DNA of 64,000 bases from Helianthus annuus (taxonomy: Eukaryota > Streptophyta > Magnoliopsida > Asterales > Asteraceae). The notes under the pieces are model-generated. The model did no database searches and was not told the origin of the DNA. It saw nothing but the letters and a program-made list of their open reading frames with translations. The stretch covers positions 111,926,821 through 111,990,820 of the forward strand of contig NC_035437.2 in the NCBI RefSeq assembly GCF_002127325.2. Reading direction: 5' to 3'. Below are positions 1 to 11,474 of the stretch, one piece after another. Numbering within the stretch: the first letter of the stretch is position 1; each line of letters begins with the position of its first letter. The translations under genes were made by a program, and so were the position numbers.

Positions 1-612
1 AATCTTTGTTCAAGGTTTTGCCACATGTTCATTATTCCTGACAGTGGTTTTGCCACATGTTCATTTTGGTTTACAATCCTATTCGTTATGATTTATTTAG
101 AACATTACATAAGAAAAATTACTTATTTGGGCATAACATGCCTCTTTTAAAATTTCAATTATATACAAGTTCACATACCTCACGGGAGATCACTCAACAC
201 TCGGCCGAAGATGTATTTTTGTGAAACACTCAGGACCAGCATGGAACTTACTTCTACCATATGCTTGCCAAGCAATCAATCCTCCTCCTTTTTAACTATA
301 CACCTTTGTAAATATCAAGAGGACTTTGGGGAAGGGTTAGGCTTGGGTTAAAGGTAGGTGGTTTTGGGTTAGTGGTTAGTAGAAAAGGGCGAAAGGCGCA
401 AAAAGCGTCGGTTTTCGTAAGACTTTTTATTTTTGTGACTTCTTTTTTTTTAATTTTAATGAAGTAATTCTTCAAACAAAGTTCTTTTTGATGAACTTGT
501 TTGTTTATTTCTTGACTTCATCATTTTTTTTTCAAGGAATGTCACATGAAAACCGAGTTTTTTACTAAAATAAAGGGTTTAAAATGAAAAAGGGGTTTTG
601 GTTGGTAAAGGG
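1..612 (-). mobile_element. L0: 3' noncoding fragment of an Athila-like element (left piece)
   Basis: Read on the minus strand, this stretch is colinear with the 3' noncoding region of the Athila-like element at about 16900-17400. The shared text covers the pyrimidine-rich tract, the 'ctcggccgaag' region and the region just before the polypurine tract. It holds no coding sequence. A short direct repeat of about 40 bp (ggttttgccacatgttcatt) occurs twice at 13-70. The fragment continues at 35934 once chromovirus M1 (613-35933) is removed, so this is the oldest visible layer of the nest. Its LTRs and coding part lie outside the window. Confidence 0.75.
608..612. repeat. Target-site duplication aaggg of M1 (left copy)
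   Basis: The five bases before the M1 LTR (aaggg) recur at 35934-35938, right after the other LTR. Removing M1 plus one copy restores a sequence colinear with the related region near 16860 on the opposite strand. Confidence 0.9.
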
Positions 613-2558
613 TGTAACACTCGGTTTGTTTTATAAGAATTTAGCATAAACTAAGCATTTGTAAACCAAAACTTTGATTCATATATCAAACATAAGGAAA
701 ATTTTCATCAAGTTAACATTTTAAATAAGTACTACTAGTTTAACAACCCCAAAACAAGTATTTAAGTGTTAACTACATAGATATTGTTTTAAACATATTT
801 AAGTAAACGCGGAAGCTTCAAAAGTTCGTGTTCGGTTCTTCAAACATGCTTGATCGCCATCCGGAAACTCCCCAATATCACCTAAGATCAAAACCACATC
901 AAATGTTAGTTTTGATCATGTTAGAATGGGTATAGACAAGTCCCATGGGTCAAAACAACAAAAATTAAAAAAAAATCGAAATCAGGGGGGGCGTGGCGCT
1001 ACACCTAGCCCCCTTTTTGACAGCAAGTTCTTATTATGTTGCTGAAATTTCCCAGCTCAACCTTTTATCAATTCCGAACTTAAAACCACCATAACTTTTG
1101 ATCCGTAGGTCCTTTTTTAGTGATTCTTTTTCCTACACGCCCGTAATTAAATTACCGACGTGTCTACCACAATTATTATACCGAAAATTTGGTTTACGGG
1201 CTGAATCACTAAATTCTCTATTTAAATATTCGACCCACTATATTTACACAAATTTTTCTACCATTACCATAGTGACCTTAAGGCGTTTTTACCCAACATC
1301 TGTGGCTTAATATCACCGACATTTCATTACCAATCCTATGGCTTCATGCTCTTGTGATTGTCAACGCCAAAAAAGCTAACTTTCAACATTAACACTACTT
1401 ACTACACAATTATTCGACCCGTTTGGCTCATTTATGGAATCCTCCATTATAACGCCTACCAAATGTTTCTTAGTCGAATCTTGACCTATTAAATCAAATA
1501 GTGAACAATATCACCTCGACTAATATTGACCTTTATACCAAAACACTATTATGAACAATTAACATATCTGATTTACATGTTGTAACATAACAAGTTACAT
1601 ACCTTTAAAGTACGCCCTTCAAACGCAAGTCGCCTCCGGCTTGTCCACTTGACGCCCTGGTATCTTTTCCTATAGAGTTCAATCATAACTTGTTTAGAAC
1701 TCTTTCCATAACATGTAACGCATAACTTGCTGAAATTTACAAATACGCGTTTAAACCCAATTTTTCAGTTTTAAAGCCTTCTTTTAGGCATTTTTACAAA
1801 CACTTCAAAGGCAGAATTTTATACACTTTATTATCATGTTCATGGCTTGTTATTTAGGTGATTTTAAAATCAATTAACATGCTCATATCAATTTTCATAT
1901 CTACAACATCAGAATTTACTTTTAAAAATTCAAATTACACTAGAACAACTATAAATTTCTAGTGTTTAGCATGTTCATACAAAAACCCACTTATCACCTT
2001 CAAAGGTGATCATAGATTCACAAGTTTTAGACCTAATTTCGTCATATGCTTGTCTAGGGTTTACTCATAGACGCTACAATGCTCCTATTTCATCATATAA
2101 CGAACATGCAACCATCTAATTCAAGTTCTCCAAGTTTGCTCAGAAATTTAACTAGAGATTTCTCATGAAATTTACATACCTCGTGACTCCTTTCTCAGTG
2201 GAGATCACTAATTCGTACTTGGATTTTGATTTAGACTTGAATTAGTCCTTCAATTTGAGAGATTTAGCATGAACTAGGGTTAGGGGTTTTCCTTTGGTTG
2301 CCCTCTGCTTCAATCGACCAGACACACACACTCTTGTGTGTGTTTGGTGGGTTTTATTTGTTTTAATTAAATTAAGTTTCAAGTTTAACAAGTTTGGCCC
2401 CTCCATTTTCCTTAGTTCATAATTTAAGTGTTTTAACTCACTTGCGAGTCACTACAAGACTTATAATTAACTTGGTTATTCAATCCTAATCAGTTTGTTT
2501 TCGTTTATATAATATTTTGTAATTCTAATATAAAACTTTATGTTTTCGGGGTGTTACA
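613..2558 (-). repeat. M1 3' LTR
   Basis: This 1946-bp LTR pairs with 33970-35933 and differs from it at few positions. The clearest difference is a single copy here of a roughly 20-bp unit (ggggcgtggcgctacacc, near 990-1010) that is duplicated in the other LTR. On the minus strand there are donor-like sites near 2179 (CACGAG then GTATGT) and near 1606 (TTAAAG then GTATGT), and an acceptor-like TTAG near 880. No coding sequence is recognised. Confidence 0.92.
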
Positions 2559-2575
2559 AGTCCACCCCCCTTAAA
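2559..2575 (-). other. M1 polypurine tract
   Basis: On the minus strand a purine run (AAGGGGGGTGGACT) directly abuts the 3' LTR, the position expected for priming plus-strand DNA. Just upstream is a small hairpin word TTTCGGGGACGAAA. A related word, TTTCGGGACGAAA, stands before the polypurine tract of chromovirus A. Confidence 0.8.
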
Positions 2576-2599
2576 AAGGGTTTCGTCCCCGAAACCAAA

Positions 2600-4042
2600 G
2601 TACGTACCAAATAGTGTAGGGTAGAGCCGTTGCATCTCCTCTTCGGACTCCCATGTGGTATCCGAGGCCTTTCTGTGTTCCCATTTAACTTTTACTTAAT
2701 TAATCACCTTGTTTCTCAAGCTTTTTACTTTACGATCTAGAATCGCAATCGGCTTCACTGCGTAATTAAGACTATTATCCACTTCAATGTTGTCGTAATG
2801 GATATAAGCCGTTTCCTCTGCTAGACACTTTCGCGGTTGTGACACATGAAACGTGCCATGTATACCACTCAATTCTTCTGGTAACTCAAGGCGATACGCT
2901 ACCTTACTGACCCGTTCAGTGATTTTAAATGGTCCAATAAATCTCGGGCTTAGTTTCCCTCTCTTCCTGAATCGGATCACGCCTTTCCATGGGGATACCT
3001 TCAACATAACCATGTCGCCTACTTGAAACTCAATCGGTCTTCGTCTTTTGTCGGCATAAGACTTTTACCTATCTTGGGCCGCTTTCAAGTGAGCTCGCAC
3101 CATCTCGATTTTCTCGTTAGTGGCTTGGACAACTTCTTTGTGGGCTAGTTCACATGGACCCACTTCACCCCAACATACCGGGGTTCTACATTTCCTACCA
3201 TACAACATCTCATACAGGGCCATGCCAATGCTGGCATGGTAATTGTTGTTATAAGAAAACTCTGCTAATGGCAGATACACATCCCAACTGCCCCCAAAAT
3301 CGATAATACACGCTCTCAGCATATCCTCCAGGGTCTGTATTGTTCTTTCACTCTGCCCATCCGTCTGAGGATGGTACGCGGTGCTGATAAATAGTTTTGT
3401 TCCCATCTGTTCTTGAAAATATCTCCAGAAGTTTGAAGTAAATCGGGTATCTCTGTCCGATACAATAGTTACCGGTACCCCATGACGTGCCACTATCTCA
3501 TTTGTATATACCTCCGACATCTTTTCCGAAGTATATGTCTCACGTATAGGAATAAAATGAGCACTCTTCGTCAGTCTATCCACGACCACACATATAACAT
3601 CGAATCCCCGACTGGTTCTAGGCAGTTTGGTCAACAGGTCCATAGTGATATGTTCCCATTTCCAAACTGGGATTTCCAATGGTTGCAGTTTTCCATACGG
3701 TTTCTGGTGCTCTGCTTTGACTTGTAGACATGTCAAGCATTTTTCCACGTATTTTACTACATCTCTTTTCATTCCGGGCCACCAATAATTTTGTTTCAAG
3801 TCGTTATACATCTTAGTCGCTCCCGGATGAATGGAATAACGGGATTTGTGAGCTTCATCAAGTAGAAGCTTTTTAACTCCACACGAGTTAGGAACCCAGA
3901 TTCTACCAAAACGTGTTTTCAAACCGTTGTTGCCATCTACGAGATCTTTAAATTGGCCTACTATTCTTTCCTTCTTCCAATTTTCCACCTTCACTGCTTC
4001 AACTTGTGCTTCTCGGATTTGTTCTAGTAAACCCGAGGTCAC
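2600..4042 (-). pseudogene. pol: M1 pol 3' part: integrase and chromodomain-like tail
   Basis: This is the 3' half of a gypsy polyprotein on the minus strand. From about 4037 it reads the zinc-binding HHCC region of integrase (CLTCLQVKAEH), then the catalytic core ([24 protein letters not shown]), then a GPFKITERV region and a tail with VKVKWEHRKASDTTWES, typical of Tekay-like chromovirus C-termini. Integrase inserts the element's DNA into host chromatin, and the tail is thought to guide it to heterochromatin. The frame is broken by stops after residue R at about 3065 and before VKVKWEH at about 2696; otherwise it is one frame. It is joined in frame to the RNase H piece ending at 30706 once the Athila-like insertion is removed. 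Confidence 0.88.
4038..4042. repeat. Target-site duplication gtcac of the Athila-like element (left copy)
   Basis: The bases gtcac precede the 5' LTR and recur at 30701-30705 directly after the 3' LTR. The pol frame of M1 is restored when one copy and the insertion are removed. Confidence 0.95.
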
Positions 4043-4283
4043 TGATGTGCACAAAATGCAACATATAAATTACATCAATTGTGGCATAAAACTAACCCTT
4101 TTTTAGTACTAATGTTGGAAAAAGTGTGCTTTGTCTTCCTTTTGTATTTTCAGGATTAAATGAGCTCAAATGAACAAAAGAAGCAAAAAGACAGCTAAAT
4201 CTAATATAAATACAAGAAAAGGAACAAATGTGGCATGCCCGACCTCCCGACAGCATCTTCCCAAAGCAAAACAAGAAGATAGA

Positions 4284-4513
4284 AGACTGAACACGCCCCG
4301 TAATCAGTGAGCACGGGGGCGTGCCCAAGTGTTAGCAGAAAAGACAAAGTGATGGAAGCTTCTACTGCCCACCACGGGGCCGTGCTCAGCGGACACGGGG
4401 GCGAGGTCAACTGTTGCAGACGCATTTAATGAAATTGCGAATTGCAATTAATGAAGAGAGATAGTCGGATGGACACGGGGCCGTGCCCAGTGGACACGGG
4501 GCCGTGCCCATGC
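4284..4513 (+). promoter_or_regulatory. Array of CACGGGGCCGTG palindromes upstream of the TATA box
   Basis: Five to six copies of a 12-bp GC-rich palindrome or close variants lie in pairs separated by a short word such as CAGTGGA or CAGCGGA: 4289-4327, 4371-4410 and 4470-4511. The same paired unit recurs in the leader (13236-13438) and the 3' noncoding region (15974-16155) of this element. The position directly upstream of the TATA box suggests a U3 enhancer, which is inference. Confidence 0.7.
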
Positions 4514-4525
4514 TTCTGTTCAGCC

Positions 4526-4533
4526 TATAAATT
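4526..4533 (+). promoter_or_regulatory. TATA box of the Athila-like 5' LTR
   Basis: The text cctataaattgg stands just downstream of the palindrome array. The 3' LTR has the canonical form tataaatagg at about 29491, supporting a core promoter with one later base change here. Confidence 0.7.
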
Positions 4534-4589
4534 GGAGTGCTTGGAGCTCTTGCAACTCATCCCTTGGCACACCACCTCTCTCACACTTC

Positions 4590-4594
4590 ACCCA
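4590..4594. repeat. Target-site duplication accca of the copia-like element (left copy)
   Basis: The bases accca recur at 11971-11975. The uninterrupted LTR at about 29558 reads cttcacccaccaccc, confirming the empty site. Confidence 0.95.
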
Positions 4595-4723
4595 TGTTGG
4601 TGCATACATCTATCGACTTCGTCTTGTATCGAGTCTTATATTAGTATTGTTAGATCAGGGCACGTTGTACGAGAAAATGTCAAATCATATGTTTGTAAAT
4701 GCTGTTTTCGCTCCAAGAGGTTA

Positions 4724-4866
4724 ATTCCGCTCGAAATGACTTTAGACACTTTCGAGCGGAATCACGAGATTCTAATTCCGCTCCAACTGATCCTGTTGTT
4801 TTTCGAGCGGAATCACATATGTCTAATCCCGCTCCAACTGTTCCTGTTGTCTTTCGAGCGGAATCA
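4724..4866. promoter_or_regulatory. Inverted-repeat array TTCCGCTCGAA / TTCGAGCGGAA in the copia U3
   Basis: Three successive pairs of ATTCCGCTC(G/C)A and (T)TCGAGCGGAAT lie head to head, spaced about 13-25 bp within a pair. The array ends a few bases before the TATA box. Palindromic LTR repeats are a known Sirevirus feature; the function is unknown. Confidence 0.75.
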
Positions 4867-4872
4867 ACGACC

Positions 4873-4882
4873 CTATATATAG
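4873..4882 (+). promoter_or_regulatory. TATA box of the copia 5' LTR
   Basis: The text ctatatatag directly follows the inverted-repeat array. The 3' LTR has ctataaatac at about 11752 in the matching place. Confidence 0.65.
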
Positions 4883-5093
4883 TTCCTTCAAGAGAAATCA
4901 TTGCAACGTTCTTGTTTTCCGGTACCGAACTACTGCTGAAGTGCCGTTTGACTGTAATCAGTGTGAAATCATCAATACAAGGCAAATCTAAGTATATCAA
5001 GCTGTTTTTCAAGTCCGTTTCTTATTTTCCGCATCTGAAACGGATAAGAGCTCATCTGATTGACTCGTTTGGGTCAGCACGTGATCCTACAAG

Positions 5094-5107
5094 TGGTATC
5101 AGAGCTC
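5094..5107 (+). other. Primer-binding site, initiator tRNA-Met (copia element)
   Basis: TGGTATCAGAGCTC begins two bases after the LTR end. It matches the complement of the 3' end of plant initiator tRNA-Met, the usual first-strand primer for many plant copia and gypsy elements. Confidence 0.92.
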
Positions 5108-5296
5108 AGGAAGAAGAGTTCTTGCCAAAACAGCCTCATTTTCTGACTTCTACACCTTCCTTTTCAACCTGAACAATTTTGAACGGTCAAAATCAGCTGA
5201 ATTTTTCACAAATTGTATAAAATTACATATTAACAAAGCCTTGAAAGAACCAGGACAAAATTCGAATTAAAAATGGTAGAAATGAGCATTCGAAGT

Positions 5297-5636
5297 GATT
5301 CCGCTCGAAAACATACTTTGTGATTTCGCTCGAACTTGATAAATCATTTGACTGATTCCGCTCCAACGTGTTGTTTCCGCTCCAAGTTGCATCTGATTTC
5401 GCTCCAAGACACATCTGTGATTCCGCTCCAAATTGTTTTTGATTTCGCTCCAGGATATCAGATCAGATTTCGCTTCAAGTGTAGTTCTAATTCCGCTCCA
5501 GACTACCTAATTTCAGATTTCGCTCCAAACTGTTTACTGGTGATCCCGCTCAAGTGAGTTAATTTGGTGATTCCGCTCCAGAAAGGTGATATTGGGATTT
5601 CGCTTGAAACAAAAAACTTGTTATTCCGCTCGAAAT
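5297..5636 (+). repeat. Leader array of 14 ATTCCGCTCCAA words
   Basis: Between the primer site and gag, a 12- to 14-base word of form ATT(C/T)CGCT(C/T)(C/G)AA occurs about 14 times, all in the same direction, at intervals of roughly 20-35 bp. It is the same word that forms the left arm of the LTR inverted repeats. The region has no ORF. The T variants (TTTCGC) could be deaminated TTCCGC copies. Confidence 0.8.
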
Positions 5637-5668
5637 TGTCTATCATTGAAAAAACGTGATACTGAATC

Positions 5669-8600
5669 ATGGCTGAAGAGTTTTATAATGCATTCGCGAC
5701 ACCTGTTGCCCATGTGACTGCTGCTGAAATAGTGTATAGTGAGAATGAGACGGGTATTCATCAGAAACCACCGAAACTGATGTACATTGAGGATTTTCAG
5801 GGATGGAAAAACCGTTTTGAGAATTGGGTTCAAGCCTACAGATTTGATGCATGGTGTTCATTGCTACAAGATTACGAGAGACCAAAGAATGAACGTGGGC
5901 TAGAAAAGGGTTTTAATGACTTTACAGAAGTTGACAAGTTGAAATACACAAGTGAAAAGATGATGATCAGCATTCTTCAGCAAGCAGTTAAAGAAGATAT
6001 CTTTGTCTTGCTTCAACATAATGGTACAGCTAGATCAATTTGGGAGGCTTTGATTCAGAAATTCAGAGGAAGTGCTGATATGATCAAAAACAAAAAGGCC
6101 TTATTGAAGAAATCGTTTGACATGTTTACTGCGTTTGACCATGAAACAACCAAGCAGACCATTGATAGATACTGTCATCTGGTTCTGGAACTGGGTAGAT
6201 TGGATATTCAGAAAGAGGATGATGAGTGGGTCGATAAATTAGCTGAGGCGTTACCACAACATAAGTGGGGAACTTATTTGATGGTTGTGAAACTCATGAG
6301 AAAGTCTGAGAGTATGAACTTGGCTCAGTTTATTCAGAAAATTGAAGAGCAAGAATTGGATATTCAGAAAACTGCTATCATGACGAATCCAAACGCCAAA
6401 CAAGATGCAGTTTGTACTACCGAGGGAACAAGTTTGAGGCTACTCCTAGCCAGAGTCCAAAGACTAGTACTGCTTTTAGTGCTGATGGGTCATCTAGTCC
6501 AAATGCTAGCACTACAACTCAAAGTGGTGGATATACTTCATCATTCTCAAGCTTTGATCCTAACAGCAATATACCAAGTCCTCAGAAGCAAAATTCAACA
6601 AATCTACAGTGCAATGTGACTTTGAACATTCAGAATGGTCAAAATCTATCTCCTGAAGTGGCTACACAACACATGGCATCTCTTGTCGCCATGTTAGAGT
6701 CGTATGAAAGCTTGATTGCAGGAAGAATTGGAAATCCGATGCTTACGAAAGAAGATTACAACCAAATCGATGCAGAAGAACTTGAATTGATGGATGTGAA
6801 ATGGTGTTTGGCTAGTGCGTGTAGAAGAGCTGAAAAGTTTCAACAGATTACTGGCAGAGATGAATTTCGAGGAATGGCTACCTCTCCACCGGGTTTTGAC
6901 AAGTCAAAGGTTACCTATTTCCGATGTAAAGGAAAAGGTCATTTTAAACGAGAGTGTAAAAACCAAGAATCAACTGGAAGTCAAGATAAGAGCAATTATT
7001 ATCAGAAATCAATTTTTCATCAGATCGATCAACAACTTCAGCAAAAAGATCAGAAAACTGCTCATGGGAAAATGATCGAAGAAGCAAACAAGAAAGCTTA
7101 TTATGGTATAACAGATCAAGGTGATAAGTTTGTTGCAGAAGGATTTAGCTGCGAAAAGTATATACTTGGTGTGACTAGACCTGATGTGGCTCTTGTTACC
7201 AGAATTTTGGGTGAAAATGAAGATTGTCAGAAAAGAATTCCAATATTTCCAGATCTAGGAAGTGATGTTGATACTGATGATGAGGAAGAATATCTTAACA
7301 AATGTAGAAAAAGCATTGATCCTGACAGTTTTAATTTTTTCTATGCAGATAAAGTTGAGATGCTGAATCAAAAGAAGATTGCTCGTCTGAAGAGAGAGCT
7401 AGAAGCAGCAAAGTTACTCGCTGATGAAAAGGCGAAGACAGAAGCTGGAGAAACAAAAGTTGAAGCAGTTACTGAGAATGCGATAGAAAAGATTGTTGAA
7501 GTAGAGAAAGTGATAGAGAAAATTGTTGAAGTTGAAAAACTTGTAGAAGTTGAGAAAGTTGTTGAAAAGATTGTTGAAATAGAAAAGATTGTTGAAGTTG
7601 AGAAACTTGTTGAAGTTGAGAAGATTGTCGAAGTTGAAAAGATAGTTGAAAAAGTGGTTGAGGTCACTAAGCCTTGTGAGAAATGTTCAGAATCTTGCAA
7701 AGTTTGTGAAGAAAAAGATAAAAAGATTGTTGAGTTAGAGAAACTGAAGGAAGATTTACTGTCTGATGTGAAGTATGTGAAGGAGTCGTATGATGTACTG
7801 AACAGAACAGTTGATAGTCTGAAATAGACAAACTCAGAAATTGAAAAAGCGAATGACAAAATGAGTGCAACTTTGATGACAAAGCAAAGCGTCATCAATG
7901 ATTATATTGAAGATTGTGCTAAACTGAAGAAGGAGCTGGAACTTGAGAAGATTGAGAGTGAAAGGATTAAACGATTACTGTTGAGTTATACTACTTGTGA
8001 TTATTTGATTAATCGTGTATATCCTATTGTTACAGGTCTTGAGGCTTTCAAGAAGGATAAGACTGAAGATACTGATACTGGTAAGAAACCAAGAGTCAAG
8101 TATAACAGATGTCCGCCTCCTATCTTTGAGAGTTATTCCCCCAGGAAACCAAATGAGGAACGGGTAGACAAGGCTCTAAACATCAAATTAAAGTCTGAAA
8201 TCACTGATGAATTACCAGACAATATTGATGTCACATTCACAGCGTCTGACACTGATCATGAGTCTGAGTTAGTTAAGAGAGTTGTCGATCAGGTGTTGGA
8301 TATGGATGAAGAGTCAAAGTCAGAGTCTAAGTCAGATAGTTCGAGTTCGTCTGAGAAGAGTCAGAGTTCGCCGGTCAAGAGGCTTTACAATAAAGAATTC
8401 CTGTTATCAAAATCTAATTTGAATGACGGATCAGTCAAAGTAGCATATACGTTGAATGATTCAGACAAATTATATTATGATGAGGAATTTCCAATAAGAA
8501 GTGTAAAAACTGAAATAATCAAACAGGTTTTCAAATTAATAGAAATTAATATTTCTGAAATAAAAGATTTAAATCTTTCTGAAAAACCTAAACCTTACAC

Positions 8601-9473
8601 TTCAAGGATTAAACAAAGAGTAAACAAGAAAATGGGTTATGGTTGTGGTTATAGTTTCCAAAAGAAATCAAACCATAATGGTAACCTCAAAAAGAAAGGT
8701 CTTGGTTTTAATTCGTCATAAAATTATAAAAATCAGAAAACTTATAAACCAAAAACAAAATTTGTTTCAGGTGGGAGTTCTGAAGATGAGCAAAAGAAAC
8801 CTTTCTGGAAACAGTCAAACCAGGAGTTTCTTGCTGAAGTAAAGAAAAATGTGAGAAAGTTTGCTCAAAGAGTTGACAGAAGAACCTGTTTCAAATGCCA
8901 GGAAGTTGGACACATAGCTTGGAATTGCCCCAAGACCAACTACCAAAAACAGGGAGTTTCTTCTAAATCTGTTTTGAGAAAGACTTTTGTTGATAAGAAA
9001 AAGCAACCTGTGAAAAATGTTAAAAAGTTTGAAAATTCTACTTCTGAGGAAGGAGAATGTTCAAAAAGGTTTTACAAAAGAAGAGGTGATTTGAGTAAAC
9101 AAAAGTGGGTTGTTAAAACAGATAGTTGTTCTGACAATGAATCTGATTCCATAAAATCAGAGGAGTCATTAGGTGAGAAAAGATTGTGGTTTCCGTTCCA
9201 GAAATGAACGATGAAAATTTTCCGTCATTGTCAAAGGAAAATTTGATGTCAAAAGTTGGGAAGGTAGAGATCTCAAATCAATTCTTCGTTGATAAGGGAG
9301 AATTTGATGTTGAGAAGGCTTTCAATGGGAAAGTCAAACATATTTTTGGTAAGATGGTTGATAGAAAAGTAAAGAGTGCTAAAGAATTTTACAAATCAAA
9401 ATGTTGGTGGGATAGATGTGTTCCAAAATCACCCAAGGCTGGCCAGGCTTGGGTGGACATTATGTTTGAGTAA
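5669..9473 (+). pseudogene. gag: Large gag-like protein, broken (copia element)
   Basis: The start ATG at 5669 (MAEEFYNAFATP) opens an N-terminal region of about 230 residues that resembles the copia gag (UBN2-type) fold, with KLMYIEDFQGWKNRFENW and SIWEALIQKFRG. A first zinc knuckle at about 6917-6958 has Tyr where the first Cys of the C-C-H-C set should be. A charged coiled coil of repeated KIVEVEK heptad-like units follows (7486-7665). A second, intact knuckle (CFKCQEVGHIAWNC) lies at 8887-8928, and the protein ends near AGQAWVDIMFE. Breaks are a frameshift near 6411, stops at about 7825 and 8719, and a frameshift near 9190. In total it would be nearly 1270 residues, much longer than usual copia gag. 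Gag would form the particle and bind element RNA. No protease follows. Confidence 0.82.
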
Positions 9474-11460
9474 ACACCTGACTTGCCGAAGCTCCCAGGT
9501 TTGGTAAGAGTGGAGCAGGAATCGGCATCATTCTTGAAATGTTTGTTTGGTAAATCTACAGGTGATATCTTTAAATTGTTATATTTTGATTTACAAGTGA
9601 TTATGGTTGGTGAGTGAACCTGAAAGTGGTTGAAAGAGGTTTTCATTAACAAGTGGTTAATCAAGGTCATTAAGTTGAACTTGATTGGACCATACTTATA
9701 AGTGGTATTTTGGAGAACAAATGATGAGTTTATCCCCTAACCTACAAGTGGTTTGAAAATCAACAAAACTAATTTTCCGAAAAAACCATTTGATTAAAAC
9801 AAACTTAAGTGTTTTGAAATCATAATGGGAAAATAGTTTGTTGAGAGGGGGAGTTCTGATTGTTTATGTCGAGTGGATGGTGATTTGAAGTGATTTGATA
9901 TCAGTTGTAAATTTGTTTGTACAGTTTGTTTTCAAATTTTCTTTTAAATGTGTTTGCATTTTAGGGGGAGTAAAAAGTTCACAGAAAATCCAAAAACATT
10001 AGAAAATTCGAAAAAGCCAAAAACATGATAAAATCAAAAATGAGTTTTGTTGTATAAAAGAGGAAATGATAGTACATCAGTGGACGATCACGACATGCTA
10101 AAGAATTGGAAAGTTAAATAGTGATAAACGGTCTCACTGATGATGTGTCAGTAGTTTTTGCACATTTAATAGATTGTGACGAGATATAAGCCTAATTTTC
10201 AAACTTGCTTAATTCGTGGTTAACATCTCTCGGATATATGGGTAACCCCCGAAATCTTGTTTGAAGGACCCCTCTTTCTGAGATACTAGGTCTTTATGCT
10301 TAGTGATATCTGGGGTATTTTCCCGGGACTTCTGATTTTGCGGAAGCAATGGCCTAGTCCCCGGAGAATACTTTACGCTTGCTTGAAAAATAGCATCGCC
10401 CTCAGCATAAATGATGAGACAATAAAATTGATAGTCATTGTTGTTGTAAAAAAGATCCTCTAAAGGGGACCCACCAAAAGCCGAGCCGTCATCTCTCTGC
10501 TGAACGGAAGTTCTGACCTGAGCTCTCACGGTTTTGCACTAACCCTTTACAGATATCATCTAGGTATACTCACCTGTACGACTGAATATTGGGATCTGGA
10601 TACGGGAGTATATTCTAAGGTGGGACACGCGAATAAGTTTAAGTCTCTAAAACACTAATTTCGTATCTCGAAACAGTTGAACTTTGTGTGAAAATTTAAG
10701 TGGATCAGTATACTGACAATCTAAGTGAATCGTTTAAAACTTAAAATGTTTAAAGCTTAACGATGTTGGTGATTTGTCTCAGAAACTGATATGATCCTCT
10801 TACACAAACTCACAAAAATATTGTATGTAAATATTTCTTTACTGCATTTCATTTCGGTTATTTCACAAAATTCCAAAAAGATTTTCAGTGTGTTTTAGCA
10901 TAAAATTTTGAAAAATTCAAAAAGATTTTCGTCAACTGATATTGAAGTGCTGATTTTCAAAATTCCAAGTGCTGAACATGATGAACTGGTTTGGGAGAGT
11001 TTGTTTGAAAAGTTTTTTCAAAGAAAAGAAATTTATCGTAAAAAAATGATTTTAAGAATGATCACAGTTATCCTGATTGTATATTGATAGAAGGGGAGTC
11101 AGTGTTGGTAAATACAATTTTAAAATTTGTTAATATCTTATTTTTATGAATCTTATGTTTTGGGTAGAGGAGTTGCAGGAAAGCCTGAATTCTGATTAAG
11201 AGTAGCAAGCCAGGTTGCGATCCTAATTCTGCAGGTGAACCTGGTAGCTAGACTTCGATCCCAGCACAAGTTGAGGGGGAGTTGGATTGACAATGAGTCA
11301 GGTTCTGATTCTGAAAGTGCAGATGCTGATGAACTTAAAGAATCAAGAGATCTGATCAAGAGAATTAGAGTGGAACAAAGAGTTCGAGAAAGATTTTGAA
11401 AGCCCGAAGACTGATAAAGACTGAAGTTTGAGAAGACTCGACACTGAAGACTCGTCAACA
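9474..11460 (+). other. Noncoding 3' region of the copia element with repeated polypurine tracts
   Basis: Two kilobases lie between the gag-like stop and the terminal polypurine tract with no recognisable protein. Purine tracts of form gagggggagt occur at about 9843, 9961, 11089, 11271 and 11463. Several polypurine tracts are a reported Sirevirus feature. A segment at about 10200-10560 is richer in GC than its neighbours and has a 106-codon minus-strand ORF without any family resemblance; I do not call it a gene. Confidence 0.6.
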
Positions 11461-11474
11461 TCTGAGGGGGAGTC
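11461..11474 (+). other. Terminal polypurine tract of the copia element
   Basis: tctgagggggagtc abuts the 3' LTR start TGTTGG, the position required for plus-strand priming. Confidence 0.88.

Larger units (their letters stand above)
4595..5091 (+). repeat. Copia-like 5' LTR
   Basis: The U3 part holds inverted repeats of ATTCCGCTC-A and T-GAGCGGAAT. The clearest has two perfect 13-bp arms at 4724-4736 and 4750-4762. Similar pairs follow up to 4866, immediately before a TATA box (ctatatatag, 4873-4882). Compared with the 3' LTR, the first 200 bp and last 200 bp are nearly identical, but the roughly 100 bp around the TATA box differ strongly. Confidence 0.93.

Noticed and set aside
1098..1310. 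A 70-codon ORF in the M1 3' LTR, repeated at 34473-34685
   Set aside because: It is conserved only because the two LTRs are copies of one another. It lies antisense to the element and has no protein-like composition or family resemblance.
7368..7898. A 176-codon minus-strand ORF rich in FSTSTIF repeats
   Set aside because: It is the antisense shadow of the KIVEVEK coiled-coil coding region of the copia gag.
10209..10529. A 106-codon minus-strand ORF in the copia 3' region
   Set aside because: No recognised domain, antisense to the element, and no start context or second copy in the window to compare. Kept only as a note in the noncoding region.
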